Positions 28,302 to 39,735 of a stretch of 64,000 nucleotides of DNA are shown piece after piece. A program made the translations under genes and the position numbers. The notes beneath the pieces were generated by a model. It did no database searches, was not told where the DNA came from, and saw nothing but the letters and a program-made list of their open reading frames with translations. The number at the start of each line of letters is the position of its first letter. Positions within the stretch are counted from its first letter, which is position 1. Source of the stretch: Ideonella dechloratans. Its GTDB lineage: Bacteria; Pseudomonadota; Gammaproteobacteria; Burkholderiales; Burkholderiaceae_C. The stretch is from contig NZ_CP088081.1 in assembly GCF_021049305.1 (NCBI RefSeq), positions 930,001 through 994,000 on the forward strand. The letters are read 5' to 3'.

Positions 28302-28826
28302 TCAGCCCGGGATGACGCCGCAGGCCACGCGGGCCCCGCCACCGCCCAGCGGCGCGGGGTGGTCCGAATGGTTGTCGCCACCGGCATGCACCATCAGGGC
28401 GTGGCCCTGCACGTCGGCCAGCTTCAGGCGCGGGGCCAGCACGGGCTGGGCGGCGGTGCCGTCGGCCGCCACATAGAGCGGGGGCAGGTCGCCCAGGTGG
28501 CCGTCGCCCCAGGGTTCGCCGTGCTTCTTGCTGCCGGCCGGGTCCAGGTGGCCGCCTGCGGCGCCCGCGGGCACCGGCTTGCCGTTCTGCTCGGCCGGGG
28601 CGCAGGAGCCCTTTTCATGCACGTGGAAGCCGTGCAGGCCCGGCGGCAGGCCCTGCAGCGTGGGGTAGAAGGCCAGGCCGTAGGGCGTTTCGACCATCTT
28701 CACCGTGCCCAGCGTGGTGCCGGGGCCGTCGGGGTTGGCCGCCTGCAGCGTGACGGTGGCCTCGGCGGCCAGGGTGGCGGAGGCGGCGGCGCAGCAGCCG
28801 GCCGCGAGCAGCAGTTTGAGGTGCAT
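28302..28826 (-). CDS. sodC: Cu/Zn superoxide dismutase, periplasmic
   Basis: A 174-residue SodC with signal peptide [21 protein letters not shown]. Copper ligands lie in GFHVHEKG and near [12 protein letters not shown], and zinc ligands in GGHLDP and GDGHLGDLP. Cys in GSCAPA and RVACGV form the conserved disulfide. It removes superoxide in the periplasm. It is convergent with pyrC and independent of the pyrimidine genes. Confidence 0.94.
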   Translation of the reverse strand: MHLKLLLAAGCCAAASATLAAEATVTLQAANPDGPGTTLGTVKMVETPYGLAFYPTLQGLPPGLHGFHVHEKGSCAPAEQNGKPVPAGAAGGHLDPAGSKKHGEPWGDGHLGDLPPLYVAADGTAAQPVLAPRLKLADVQGHALMVHAGGDNHSDHPAPLGGGGARVACGVIPG

Positions 28827-28924
28827 GGCATTCCCTGTGGATGTGTGGGAATGCCCTTGTAGCGCAGCCCCTGGCGGCTGTCATCGCACAGGCGTGACGG
28901 CCGCAGGGGCTTGGCGCGGTGTCG

Positions 28925-30265
28925 TCAGGCCGTCGCGTTCAGCGCTTCGCCCAGCGCGTTGACCAGCGCGTCCACCTGGGCCGGGGTGGTGATGAAGGGC
29001 GGGGCCAGCTGGATGGTGTCGCCACCGAAGCGCACGTAGAAGCCCATCTCCCAGCACTTCAGGCCGATGTCGTAGGGGCGGATGGTCGGGTCGCCATCGC
29101 GGGCGGCGATGGTCAGGCCGGCGGCCAGGCCGTAGTTGCGGATGTCGGTGACGTGCTTGGCGCCCTTGAGGCTGTGCACCGCGTTCTCGAAGTACGGGGC
29201 CAGCTCCTTGGACTGCTGGATCGCGTGTTCCTTCTCCAGCAGGTCGAAGGTGGCCAGGCCGGCCGCGCAGGCCACCGGGTGGGCCGAGTAGGTGTAGCCG
29301 TGGGGGAATTCGATGGCGTGCTCGGGGCCGCCGGCCGACATGAAGGTGTCGTAGATCTCGCCCTTGACTACCACGCCACCCATGGGGATGGTGCCGTTGG
29401 TCACCTGCTTGGCGAAGTTGACCATGTCGGGCGTGACGCCGAAGGCCTCGGAGCCGGTCCAGGCGCCGGCACGGCCGAAGCCGGTGATGACCTCGTCGAA
29501 GATCATCAGGATGTTGTTCTGGGTGCAGATCTCGCGCAGGCGCTGCAGGTAGCCCACCGGCGGGATGACCACGCCGGCCGAGCCGGAGAAGGGCTCGACG
29601 ATCAGCGCGGCGATGTTGGACGCATCGTGCAGGGCGATCACGTCCAGCAGCTCGTTGGCCAGCTCGGCGCCGTTCTCGGGCATGCCGCGGCTGAAGGCGT
29701 TGCGGGCCAGCTGGGTGTGCGGGATGTGGTCGCACTGCAGGCCTTCACCGAACATCTTGCGGTTGCCGCCGATGCCGCCCACGCTGATGCCGCCGAAGTT
29801 CACGCCGTGGTAGCCCTTGAGCCGGCCGATCAGGCGGGTCTTGCTGGCCAGGCCCTTCTGGCGCCAGTAGGCGCGGGCGATCTTCAGCGAGGTGTCGGCC
29901 GCCTCAGAGCCGGAGCAGGCGAAGAACACATGTTCCAGGCCGGCAGGCATGTGCGAGACGATGCGCTCGGCCAGCTGGAAGGAGCCCTTGGTGCCGAACT
30001 GGAAGCCCGGCGCGTAGTCCAGGGTGCTCACCTGGCGGCCCACCGCCTCGGCGATCTCGCTGCGGCCGTGGCCCAGGCCACAGGTCCACAGGCCCGACAG
30101 GCCGTCGAAGACCTGGCGGCCGCGGTCGTCGGTGAAGTACACGCCCTTGGCGCCCACCAGGATGCGCGGGTCCTTCTTGAAGGCGCGGTTGGCGGTGAAG
30201 GGCATCCAGTGGGCCTTCAGCTGGGCCTCGGTCAGGGGTTGCTCAGGCAGGGCGCTCATGTCCAT
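28925..30265 (-). CDS. Beta-alanine (omega-amino acid):pyruvate aminotransferase
   Basis: A 446-residue class III aminotransferase. AHWMPFTANRAFKKDPRI near the N-terminus, LDYAPGFQFG, YHGVNFGGISVGG, IFDEVITGFGR and PLP-Lys region AKQVTNGTIPMGG are the pattern of omega-amino acid:pyruvate transaminases. ATG 30265 has GGAG 7 bases before it; an in-frame ORF runs on to 30499 across the regulator and is rejected. It converts beta-alanine to malonate semialdehyde. This matches the product of the pyrimidine pathway encoded on the other side of the LysR gene. Confidence 0.9.
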   Translation of the reverse strand: MDMSALPEQPLTEAQLKAHWMPFTANRAFKKDPRILVGAKGVYFTDDRGRQVFDGLSGLWTCGLGHGRSEIAEAVGRQVSTLDYAPGFQFGTKGSFQLAERIVSHMPAGLEHVFFACSGSEAADTSLKIARAYWRQKGLASKTRLIGRLKGYHGVNFGGISVGGIGGNRKMFGEGLQCDHIPHTQLARNAFSRGMPENGAELANELLDVIALHDASNIAALIVEPFSGSAGVVIPPVGYLQRLREICTQNNILMIFDEVITGFGRAGAWTGSEAFGVTPDMVNFAKQVTNGTIPMGGVVVKGEIYDTFMSAGGPEHAIEFPHGYTYSAHPVACAAGLATFDLLEKEHAIQQSKELAPYFENAVHSLKGAKHVTDIRNYGLAAGLTIAARDGDPTIRPYDIGLKCWEMGFYVRFGGDTIQLAPPFITTPAQVDALVNALGEALNATA

Positions 30266-30307
30266 GGTGGGGCTCCGTAAAACGCCCATTCTGAGCAGTG
30301 TGTTGGT

Positions 30308-30322
30308 TTGCATAAACTGCAA
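30308..30322. promoter_or_regulatory. LysR-type operator candidate, with a RutR half-site alongside
   Basis: TTGCA-TAAAC-TGCAA is a perfect inverted repeat between the divergent aminotransferase and LysR genes, the usual place for a LysR recognition site. TTGACCA, one half of a RutR-type box, follows at 30326-30332 without a matching second half. Confidence 0.55.
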
Positions 30323-30358
30323 TCTTTGACCAATCACGCGCAGAGGATTGAAACTGAC

Positions 30359-31297
30359 ATGGTGAAGAAGGCCTTGCTGGGGCAGGTGGGCGACACCGAG
30401 CTGCGCCTCTTGCGCATCTTCAAGTCGGTGGTGGAGTGCGGCGGGCTGGCCGCAGCCGAGCTGGAGCTCAACATCGGCCGCTCCACCGTCAGCCGCCATG
30501 TGAAGGACCTGGAGCAGCGCCTGGGCCTGGTGCTGTGCCGGCGCGGGCGCAGCGGCTTCGCGCTCACGCCCGATGGCCAGCGCGTCTACGACGCCGCGCT
30601 GCGCCTCCTATCGGCGCTGGACGGCTTCCGGGCCGATGTGCGCGATCTGCACGCCGACCTGAAGGGGCCGCTGGCGCTGGGCCTGTTCGACAAGATCGCC
30701 ACCAACCCGGCCGCGCGTCTGCACCAGGCCCTGGCCGATTTCCGGGACCAGGCGCCGCAGGTCACGCTGGATGTGACGGTGGGCTCGCTCAATGCGCTGG
30801 AGACGGCGGTGATCGACGGCCGCCTGCACCTGGCGGTGGTGCCGGACCACCGGCGCTCCGACAGCCTGAACTACCTGCCGCTGTTCCCCGAGACCATGTG
30901 GCTGTACTGCGGCGCGGGCCACCCGCTGTTCGGCCGGCCGGCCGACGCGGTGGGCTGGGACGAGCTGCGCCGCCACGACTACGCCGGCCTGGCCTTCCAT
31001 TCCCCGAACATGGAGGTCACGCACCGTTTCGGCTTGCGGCGCACCGCCACGGTGACCGACCAGGAGGCGCTGGCGCTGCTGATCCTGTCCGGCCGCTTCC
31101 TGGGCTTTCTGCCGGACCACTACGCGGCCGTCTTCCTGCGCGAAGGCCGGTTGCGGCGGGTGGGGCCCGCGGACGCCAGCTACCCGGTGCAGTTTGTCGC
31201 GGTGACGCGCGCTTCTCCCTCGGCGCCACGGGCGGCGCGGGCCTTTCTGGAGGCGCTGCGCCAGGCGCATCCGCAGCCGCTGGTCCCACCGGCCTGA
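30359..31297 (+). CDS. LysR family regulator next to pyrimidine catabolism genes
   Basis: A 312-residue LysR-type protein. The helix-turn-helix (LRIFKSVVECGGLAAAELEL, STVSRHVKDLEQRLG) occupies residues 12-65, and the substrate-binding domain about 95-300. ATG 30359 is preferred to TTG 30308, which would lie in the operator. It is divergent from the beta-alanine aminotransferase and 117 bases upstream of preT, so it probably controls the aminotransferase and maybe the pathway. The inducer is unknown; a pyrimidine breakdown product such as beta-alanine is a reasonable guess. Confidence 0.85.
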   Translation: MVKKALLGQVGDTELRLLRIFKSVVECGGLAAAELELNIGRSTVSRHVKDLEQRLGLVLCRRGRSGFALTPDGQRVYDAALRLLSALDGFRADVRDLHADLKGPLALGLFDKIATNPAARLHQALADFRDQAPQVTLDVTVGSLNALETAVIDGRLHLAVVPDHRRSDSLNYLPLFPETMWLYCGAGHPLFGRPADAVGWDELRRHDYAGLAFHSPNMEVTHRFGLRRTATVTDQEALALLILSGRFLGFLPDHYAAVFLREGRLRRVGPADASYPVQFVAVTRASPSAPRAARAFLEALRQAHPQPLVPPA

Positions 31298-31360
31298 TCG
31301 CGCCTGACACGCGGCGGCCGGCTTGTCTGGCATGGATCTGGCTTGAGCTCGTTCAGAAAG

Positions 31361-31376
31361 TTGACCAAACGGTCAA
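31361..31376. promoter_or_regulatory. RutR-type box upstream of preT
   Basis: TTGACCAAACGGTCAA matches the E. coli RutR consensus TTGACCA-N2-TGGTCAA at 13 of 14 defined positions. It lies 38 bases before the preT start codon. RutR is a uracil/thymine-sensing TetR regulator, and a RutR-like gene is present at 44628-45293. Confidence 0.75.
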
Positions 31377-31414
31377 GTTCCTGAGGCCCAACCCGAACCA
31401 GACGAGGAGTTCGC

Positions 31415-32770
31415 GTGTCCCCGACCCCCCATCCCGCGCAGGCCATCGCCGCCGCCGCCGAAGCCCCGCTCACCCGCGCCCAGGCGCTGCTGGAAGCCGA
31501 GCGCTGCCTCTACTGCCACGACGCGCCCTGCGAGCAGGCCTGTCCCACCCACATCCCGGTGCCGCAGTTCATCCGCCGCATCGGCGATGGCGACCTGCGC
31601 GGCGCGGCCCGGGCCATCCTGGCGGCCAACCCGCTGGGCGGCCTGTGCGCCCGCGTCTGCCCCACCGAGGAGCTGTGCGAGGCCGTCTGCGTGCGCAACA
31701 CCCAGCAGGGCCAGCCCATCGCCATCGGCCGTCTGCAGCGCCACGCGGTGGATGCGGCGATGACGCTGCCGGCCAGCACCTTCTTCACCCGCGCACCGGC
31801 CACCGGCCGCAGCGTGGCGGTGGTGGGGGCGGGCCCGGCCGGTCTGGCTTGCGCCCACGGCCTGGCCCTGCAGGGCCACCACGTGGTCGTCTTCGACGCC
31901 CGCGAGAAGGCCGGCGGCCTCAATGAATATGGCCTGGCCAGCTACAAGACGGCCGACGATTTCGCCCAGCGCGAGATCGCCTGGCTGCTGCAGACCGGCG
32001 GCATCACCGTGCGCTGCGGCTGGAAGCTGGAGACCGTGGCCCAGCTGGTCGAGCTGCGCAACAGCTTCGACGCGGTGTTCCTGGGCCTGGGCCTGGGCGG
32101 CACGGCGGCCCTGGGCGTGCCAGGCGAGGAGCTGGCCGGCGTGGCCGACGCGGTGGACTTCATCGCCCAGCTGCGCCAGGCGCCGGACCTGGCCCGCCTG
32201 CCGGTGGGCCGGCGCGTGGTGGTGATCGGCGGCGGCATGACCGCCATCGACGCCGCGGTGCAGGCCAAGCTGCTGGGCGCCGAGCAGGTCACCATCGCCT
32301 ACCGCCGCGGGCCCGAGGCCATGTCGGCTTCGCAGGTGGAGCAGCACTGGGCGCAGACGCACGGGGTGGTGATCCGCCATCACCTGGCGCCCCAGGCCCT
32401 GCTGGGCCAGGACGGCCGGGTCAGCGCCATCACGCTGGCCGTGCAGCAGGAGGTGGACGGTCGCCTGCAGCCCACCGGCGAGGTGGAGACCCTGGCCGCC
32501 GACCAGGTGCTCAAGGCCATCGGCCAGAAGCTGGCCCTGCCCTGGGCCGAGTCGGCCGGTCTGGCGATCCAAGGGGGGCGCCTGGTGGTGGATGCCGAAG
32601 GCCGCACCGCGCTGCCGGGCGTCTGGGCCGGCGGCGACTGCGTGGCCGGGGGCCGCGACCTGACGGTGGAGGCGGTGGAGCACGGCAAGCAGGCCGCGCG
32701 GTCCATCCATGCGGCCCTCATCCAGCCCGCGACCCAGCCTGCCGCGCAATCGCTGCCCTGCGCCGCCTGA
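31415..32770 (+). CDS. preT: NAD-dependent dihydropyrimidine dehydrogenase subunit PreT
   Basis: A 451-residue flavoprotein starting at GTG 31415 with GAGGAG upstream. The N-terminal iron-sulfur part has CLYCHDAPCEQACPTHIPVP and LCARVCPTEELCEAVC. FAD-binding GAGPAGLACAHGL is near residue 136, and the NAD-binding GGGMTAIDAAVQAK near 272. PreT passes electrons from NADH to PreA so that uracil and thymine are reduced to the dihydro forms. It heads a five-step reductive pathway cluster downstream of a RutR-type box. Confidence 0.93.
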   Translation: MSPTPHPAQAIAAAAEAPLTRAQALLEAERCLYCHDAPCEQACPTHIPVPQFIRRIGDGDLRGAARAILAANPLGGLCARVCPTEELCEAVCVRNTQQGQPIAIGRLQRHAVDAAMTLPASTFFTRAPATGRSVAVVGAGPAGLACAHGLALQGHHVVVFDAREKAGGLNEYGLASYKTADDFAQREIAWLLQTGGITVRCGWKLETVAQLVELRNSFDAVFLGLGLGGTAALGVPGEELAGVADAVDFIAQLRQAPDLARLPVGRRVVVIGGGMTAIDAAVQAKLLGAEQVTIAYRRGPEAMSASQVEQHWAQTHGVVIRHHLAPQALLGQDGRVSAITLAVQQEVDGRLQPTGEVETLAADQVLKAIGQKLALPWAESAGLAIQGGRLVVDAEGRTALPGVWAGGDCVAGGRDLTVEAVEHGKQAARSIHAALIQPATQPAAQSLPCAA

Positions 32771-32793
32771 CCCTCTTCCAGGAGCCTTTCACC

Positions 32794-35563
<2,770 letters not shown>

Positions 35564-35589
35564 GCGGCGCCGCACAACAGGAGCATCCC

Positions 35590-36852
35590 ATGAGCACCCC
35601 CAGCACCGTGTCCACCTCCGCCTTGCGCATCCACGGCGAGCGCCTCTGGCAATCGCTGATGGACCTGGCCTGCATCGGCGCCACGCCCAAGGGCGGCGTC
35701 TGCCGCCTGGCCCTGTCCGAGCTGGACGGCCAGGGCCGCGACCTCGTCGTGGGCTGGGCCCGCGAGGCGGGCCTGTCTGTCACCATCGACCAGATCGGCA
35801 ACGTCTTCATGCGCCGCCCCGGGCGCAACAACAGCCTGCCGCCCATCATGACCGGCAGCCACATCGACACCCAGCCCACCGGCGGCAAGTTCGACGGCAA
35901 CTACGGCGTGCTGGCCGGGCTGGAGGTGATGCGCACCCTCAACGACCACGGCATCCAGACCGAGGCACCGCTGGAGCTGGCCTTCTGGACCAACGAGGAG
36001 GGTTCGCGCTTCGTGCCGGTGATGATGGGCTCGGGCGTGTTCCGCGGCGCCTTCACGCTCGAACATGCCTATGCCGCCACCGACGTCGAGGGCAAGACGG
36101 TGAAGGACGAGCTGCAGAAGATCGGCTACCTGGGCGACGAGGTGCCGGGCCAGCACCCCATCGGCGCCTATTTCGAGACCCACATCGAGCAGGGCCCGGT
36201 GCTGGAGGACCATGGCAAGACCATCGGCATCGTCACCGGGGTGCTGGGCATCCGCTGGTACGACTGCACCGTGACCGGCATGGAGGCCCATGCCGGCCCC
36301 ACGCCCATGCACCTGCGCCGCGACGCGCTGCAGGTGGCCACCCGGCTGATGCAGGAGGTGGTGGCCTGCGCCGGCCGGCACGGCCCCGAGGGCCGCGGCA
36401 CCGTGGGCATGGTGCAGGTCTTCCCGAACAGCCGCAACGTGATCCCCGGCCAGGTGAAGTTCAGCGTGGACCTGCGCAACGCCAGCGACGCCGCCTGCGA
36501 CGCGATGGACGCGGACATCCGCGCCGTGGCCGAGCGGCTGGCCCGCGAGACCGGGCTGACGATCCGGCTGGACCTGGTGTCGGCCTACCCCGCCCAGCCC
36601 TTCCACCCCGACTGCGTGGAAGCGGTGGCCCACGGCGCCCAGACGCTGGGCTACAGCGCCATGCGCTGCGTCTCCGGCGCCGGCCATGACGCCGTCTACA
36701 TGGCCCAGCTGGCACCGGCCGGCATGATCTTCATCCCCTGCAAGGACGGCATCAGCCACAACGAGATCGAGGACGCCGACCCCGCCCACATCGCCGCCGG
36801 CTGCAACGTGCTGCTGCACGCCATGCTGGAGCGGGCGGGCGTGGTGGCTTGA
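35590..36852 (+). CDS. N-carbamoyl-beta-alanine amidohydrolase (M20 family)
   Basis: A 420-residue Zn-dependent hydrolase of the beta-ureidopropionase / allantoate amidohydrolase / N-carbamoylase group. Metal ligands are in GSHIDTQPTGGKFDG, WTNEEGSRF and ETHIEQGPVLE. The dimerisation domain has VTGMEAHAGPTPMHLRRD, and the C-terminal metal His is in SHNEIE. Family members share these motifs, so allantoate or carbamoyl amino acid activity cannot be excluded. The operon position supports release of beta-alanine, CO2 and ammonia. Confidence 0.9.
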   Translation: MSTPSTVSTSALRIHGERLWQSLMDLACIGATPKGGVCRLALSELDGQGRDLVVGWAREAGLSVTIDQIGNVFMRRPGRNNSLPPIMTGSHIDTQPTGGKFDGNYGVLAGLEVMRTLNDHGIQTEAPLELAFWTNEEGSRFVPVMMGSGVFRGAFTLEHAYAATDVEGKTVKDELQKIGYLGDEVPGQHPIGAYFETHIEQGPVLEDHGKTIGIVTGVLGIRWYDCTVTGMEAHAGPTPMHLRRDALQVATRLMQEVVACAGRHGPEGRGTVGMVQVFPNSRNVIPGQVKFSVDLRNASDAACDAMDADIRAVAERLARETGLTIRLDLVSAYPAQPFHPDCVEAVAHGAQTLGYSAMRCVSGAGHDAVYMAQLAPAGMIFIPCKDGISHNEIEDADPAHIAAGCNVLLHAMLERAGVVA

Positions 36853-36879
36853 TGGCGGGGTGGGGCGCCGCGTCGCGGC

Positions 36880-37584
36880 TCACCAGCCGAGTTCGGCCTC
36901 GATGAGGGCCACGATCTGGTCGGCCTGCGCAGCGTCGAGGTGAAAGTCGTGGTCGGCTTCGACCACCCGCAGGCGGACCTGCGGGCTCAAGGGGTAGCGC
37001 AGAGCCACCTCGGCACCGCCATAGACATCGTGCCGGCCCTGGACGATCAGCATGGGCGTGCGCAGCGTGGCCAGGTGGCGGTAGCGCTCGGGTTCGTCGC
37101 CCGCCTCAGGGTGGCGAAAGGGGTAGCCCAGGCAGACGATGTGCGACAGGGCCAGCCCATCGGCCACCAGCGAGGCCACGCGCCCGCCTGAAGAGCGTGC
37201 GAAGACGATGACCTCGCCCTGTCGGGCCAGCGCGCGCACGGTGTGGGTCAGGCTGGCGCAGCGGCCCTCCACCGTGCGCCTGCCCCGGCGCCGCAGGTAG
37301 CCCAGGTAGGAGGGATGCATCACCGCGTAGGCCAGCTGCGCGGCGCGCAGCCCCAGATGGCGCAGCCGGCCTGGCAGGCCTGGGTACCGGCGGGTCCAGT
37401 CCAGCCAGGCATGCACCCAGGCCGTGGCCCGGTCCTCCCAGACCACCCTCAGTCCGGGCCGCCGCAGGCGCTCCAGCAGCTGGATGTTCAGTGGTTCGTC
37501 CTTCTGCCAGTCGTCCCGCCCCACCATCAGCAGGACGGTGGCACGTGGGGTGGGGCGTCTGGCGGGCAGCATGGCGCGGCGCAT
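36880..37584 (-). CDS. Alpha/beta hydrolase-fold protein
   Basis: A 234-residue protein of the dienelactone hydrolase-like / Tex30 group. The nucleophile is in VIVFARSSGGRVASLVA, with catalytic Asp in VQGRHDVYGG and His in VEADHDFHL. There is no signal peptide. It is convergent with the pyrimidine operon (28 bases between stops) and divergent from the ABC exporter. Substrate unknown. Confidence 0.75.
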   Translation of the reverse strand: MRRAMLPARRPTPRATVLLMVGRDDWQKDEPLNIQLLERLRRPGLRVVWEDRATAWVHAWLDWTRRYPGLPGRLRHLGLRAAQLAYAVMHPSYLGYLRRRGRRTVEGRCASLTHTVRALARQGEVIVFARSSGGRVASLVADGLALSHIVCLGYPFRHPEAGDEPERYRHLATLRTPMLIVQGRHDVYGGAEVALRYPLSPQVRLRVVEADHDFHLDAAQADQIVALIEAELGW

Positions 37585-37738
37585 GCTAGCAGCGGCCCGG
37601 CCATCCCGCAGCCATCCAGGCGGATGAAGCCCACCGCCAAGACAGCGTCACCCTTCCACGCTACGCTAGAGGGCTTGGCCGCCATCCGCGGCCGTCTGTC
37701 TTGGCCCATCCGGCCCCGTTCTTCCGAAGGGAATCCCC

Positions 37739-39631
37739 TTGTCCTTGTTCGACCGTTTCGAGCGCCTTGTCGACCCCTTCCCGGTGGCGGAATCCGGTCC
37801 CGCGCCCACCCGTTTCTGGCCCTTTCTGTGGCAGGCCACTCACGGCGTGCGCCGCTACATCGCCGGCATGACGCTGTTCACCGCCATCATCGGCGTGTTC
37901 GAGGCCTGGCTGTTCTCGCTGCTGGGCAAGCTGGTGGACTGGCTGGCCGGCATCCCGCCGGCCGAGCTGTGGGCGCGCGAGGGCCACACCCTGCTGGCGC
38001 TGGGGGCCGTGCTGGCCGCCAGCACGCTGGCCGTGGCGCTGCAGACCATGTTCAAGCACCAGGCGCTGGCGGGCAACTTCCCGATGCGCCTGCGCTGGAA
38101 CTTCCACCGCCTGATGCTGGGCCAGAGCATGGCCTTCTTCCAGGACGAGTTCGCCGGCCGCATCGCCACCAAGGTGATGCAGACCGCGCTGGCGGTGCGC
38201 GACGTCTGGTTCACCGTCTGCGACATCCTGGTCTTCATCATCATCTACTTCGTCACGCTGATGGCGGTGGTGGGCGGCTTCGACGCCTGGATGCTGGTGC
38301 CGCTGGGTGGCTGGCTGGCGCTGTACCTGGTGGCCATGCGGGTCTTCGTGCCGCGCCTGGCCCATGTGTCCAAGAACCAGGCCGATGCCCGCTCGCTGAT
38401 GACCGGCCGCATCACCGACGCCTACACCAACATCGCCACCGTCAAGCTCTTCGCCCACGACCGGCGCGAGGCCGCCCATGCCAAGGGCGCGATGCAGGAG
38501 TTCCTGGGCACCGTGCACCGCCAGATGCGGCTGGTGAGCTGGTTCGAGGTGGTCATCCATCTGCTCAGCGTGCTGCTGATCCTGGGCATCGCCGGCGTGG
38601 CCCTGTGGCGCTGGACCCTGGGCGAGGTGGGCGTGGGCGCGGTGGCGGCGGCCACCGCCATGGCCATGCGCCTGAACGGCATCTCGCACTGGATCATGTG
38701 GGAGATGGCCTCGCTGTTCGAGAACATCGGCACCGTGCAGGACGGCATCGGCACCCTGGCGCGGCCGCGCCGCGTGGTGGATGCCGCCGGGGCGAAGCCG
38801 CTGCGGGTCACCGCCGGCGAGATCCGCTTCGAGGACGTCACCTTCCGCTACGGCGAGTCCGACACGGGCCGCCCGGTGGTGGACCACCTGGACCTGACCA
38901 TCCGGCCGGGCGAGAAGATCGGCCTGGTGGGCCGCAGTGGCGCGGGCAAGAGCACGGTGCTGAGCCTGCTGCTGCGCTTCCACGACGTGCAGGGCGGCCG
39001 GGTGCTGATCGACGGCCAGGACATCGCCGGCGTGACGCAGGACAGCCTGCGGGCCCAGGTGGGCATGGTCACGCAGGACACCTCGCTGCTGCACCGCTCG
39101 GTGCGCGACAACATCCTCTACGGCCGGCCCGACGCCGGTGACGCCGCCATGAAGGCGGCGGCCGAGCGGGCCGAGGCCGCGGCCTTCATCCAGACGCTGA
39201 GCGACCCCAAGGGCCGCCAGGGCTACGACGCCCAGGTGGGTGAGCGCGGCGTGAAACTCTCCGGCGGCCAACGCCAGCGCATCGCCATCGCCCGGGTGAT
39301 GCTCAAGGACGCGCCCATCCTGCTGCTGGACGAGGCCACCAGCGCGCTGGACAGCGAGGTGGAGGTGGCCATCCAGGACAGCCTCTACAAGCTGATGGAG
39401 GGCAAGACGGTGGTGGCCATCGCCCACCGCCTGTCCACCATCGCCGCCATGGACCGGCTGATCGTGATGGACGCCGGCCGCGTGGTGGAGGAGGGCAGCC
39501 ATGCCGAACTGCTGGCGCGCGGCGGCCTGTACGCCCGGCTCTGGGCCCACCAAAGCGGCGGCTTCCTGGGCGAGGAGGACGAGGTGGAGGACGTCGACCC
39601 GAGGCCCGCGAAGGTGGTTCGCACAGCCTGA
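37739..39631 (+). CDS. ABC transporter, fused permease and ATPase
   Basis: A 630-residue half-transporter. TTG 37739 is chosen because GAAGGGA precedes it and the N-terminus LFDRFERLVDPFP matches the family start. Six spans lie within about 40-330. The ATPase has Walker A GRSGAGKST, signature LSGGQRQR and Walker B ILLLDEATSALD. This belongs to the ABCB/MsbA-like exporters common in Burkholderiales; the exported compound is unknown. The C-terminus has an acidic tail (EEDEVEDVD). Confidence 0.88.
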   Translation: MSLFDRFERLVDPFPVAESGPAPTRFWPFLWQATHGVRRYIAGMTLFTAIIGVFEAWLFSLLGKLVDWLAGIPPAELWAREGHTLLALGAVLAASTLAVALQTMFKHQALAGNFPMRLRWNFHRLMLGQSMAFFQDEFAGRIATKVMQTALAVRDVWFTVCDILVFIIIYFVTLMAVVGGFDAWMLVPLGGWLALYLVAMRVFVPRLAHVSKNQADARSLMTGRITDAYTNIATVKLFAHDRREAAHAKGAMQEFLGTVHRQMRLVSWFEVVIHLLSVLLILGIAGVALWRWTLGEVGVGAVAAATAMAMRLNGISHWIMWEMASLFENIGTVQDGIGTLARPRRVVDAAGAKPLRVTAGEIRFEDVTFRYGESDTGRPVVDHLDLTIRPGEKIGLVGRSGAGKSTVLSLLLRFHDVQGGRVLIDGQDIAGVTQDSLRAQVGMVTQDTSLLHRSVRDNILYGRPDAGDAAMKAAAERAEAAAFIQTLSDPKGRQGYDAQVGERGVKLSGGQRQRIAIARVMLKDAPILLLDEATSALDSEVEVAIQDSLYKLMEGKTVVAIAHRLSTIAAMDRLIVMDAGRVVEEGSHAELLARGGLYARLWAHQSGGFLGEEDEVEDVDPRPAKVVRTA

Positions 39632-39735
39632 TACAGCGCTTGCGCCGCGTTGCATCACCGGGCTTGTCCTGAGGGGGTTTGCCCGGAGAAGCTCATGCTC
39701 TTTGACCACCGCGACGGTGGATCGAAGGGGGAGCC

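Noticed and set aside
30308..30358. TTG start 17 codons earlier for the LysR gene
   Set aside because: It falls on the TTGCA-N5-TGCAA dyad and adds residues not typical of LysR proteins.
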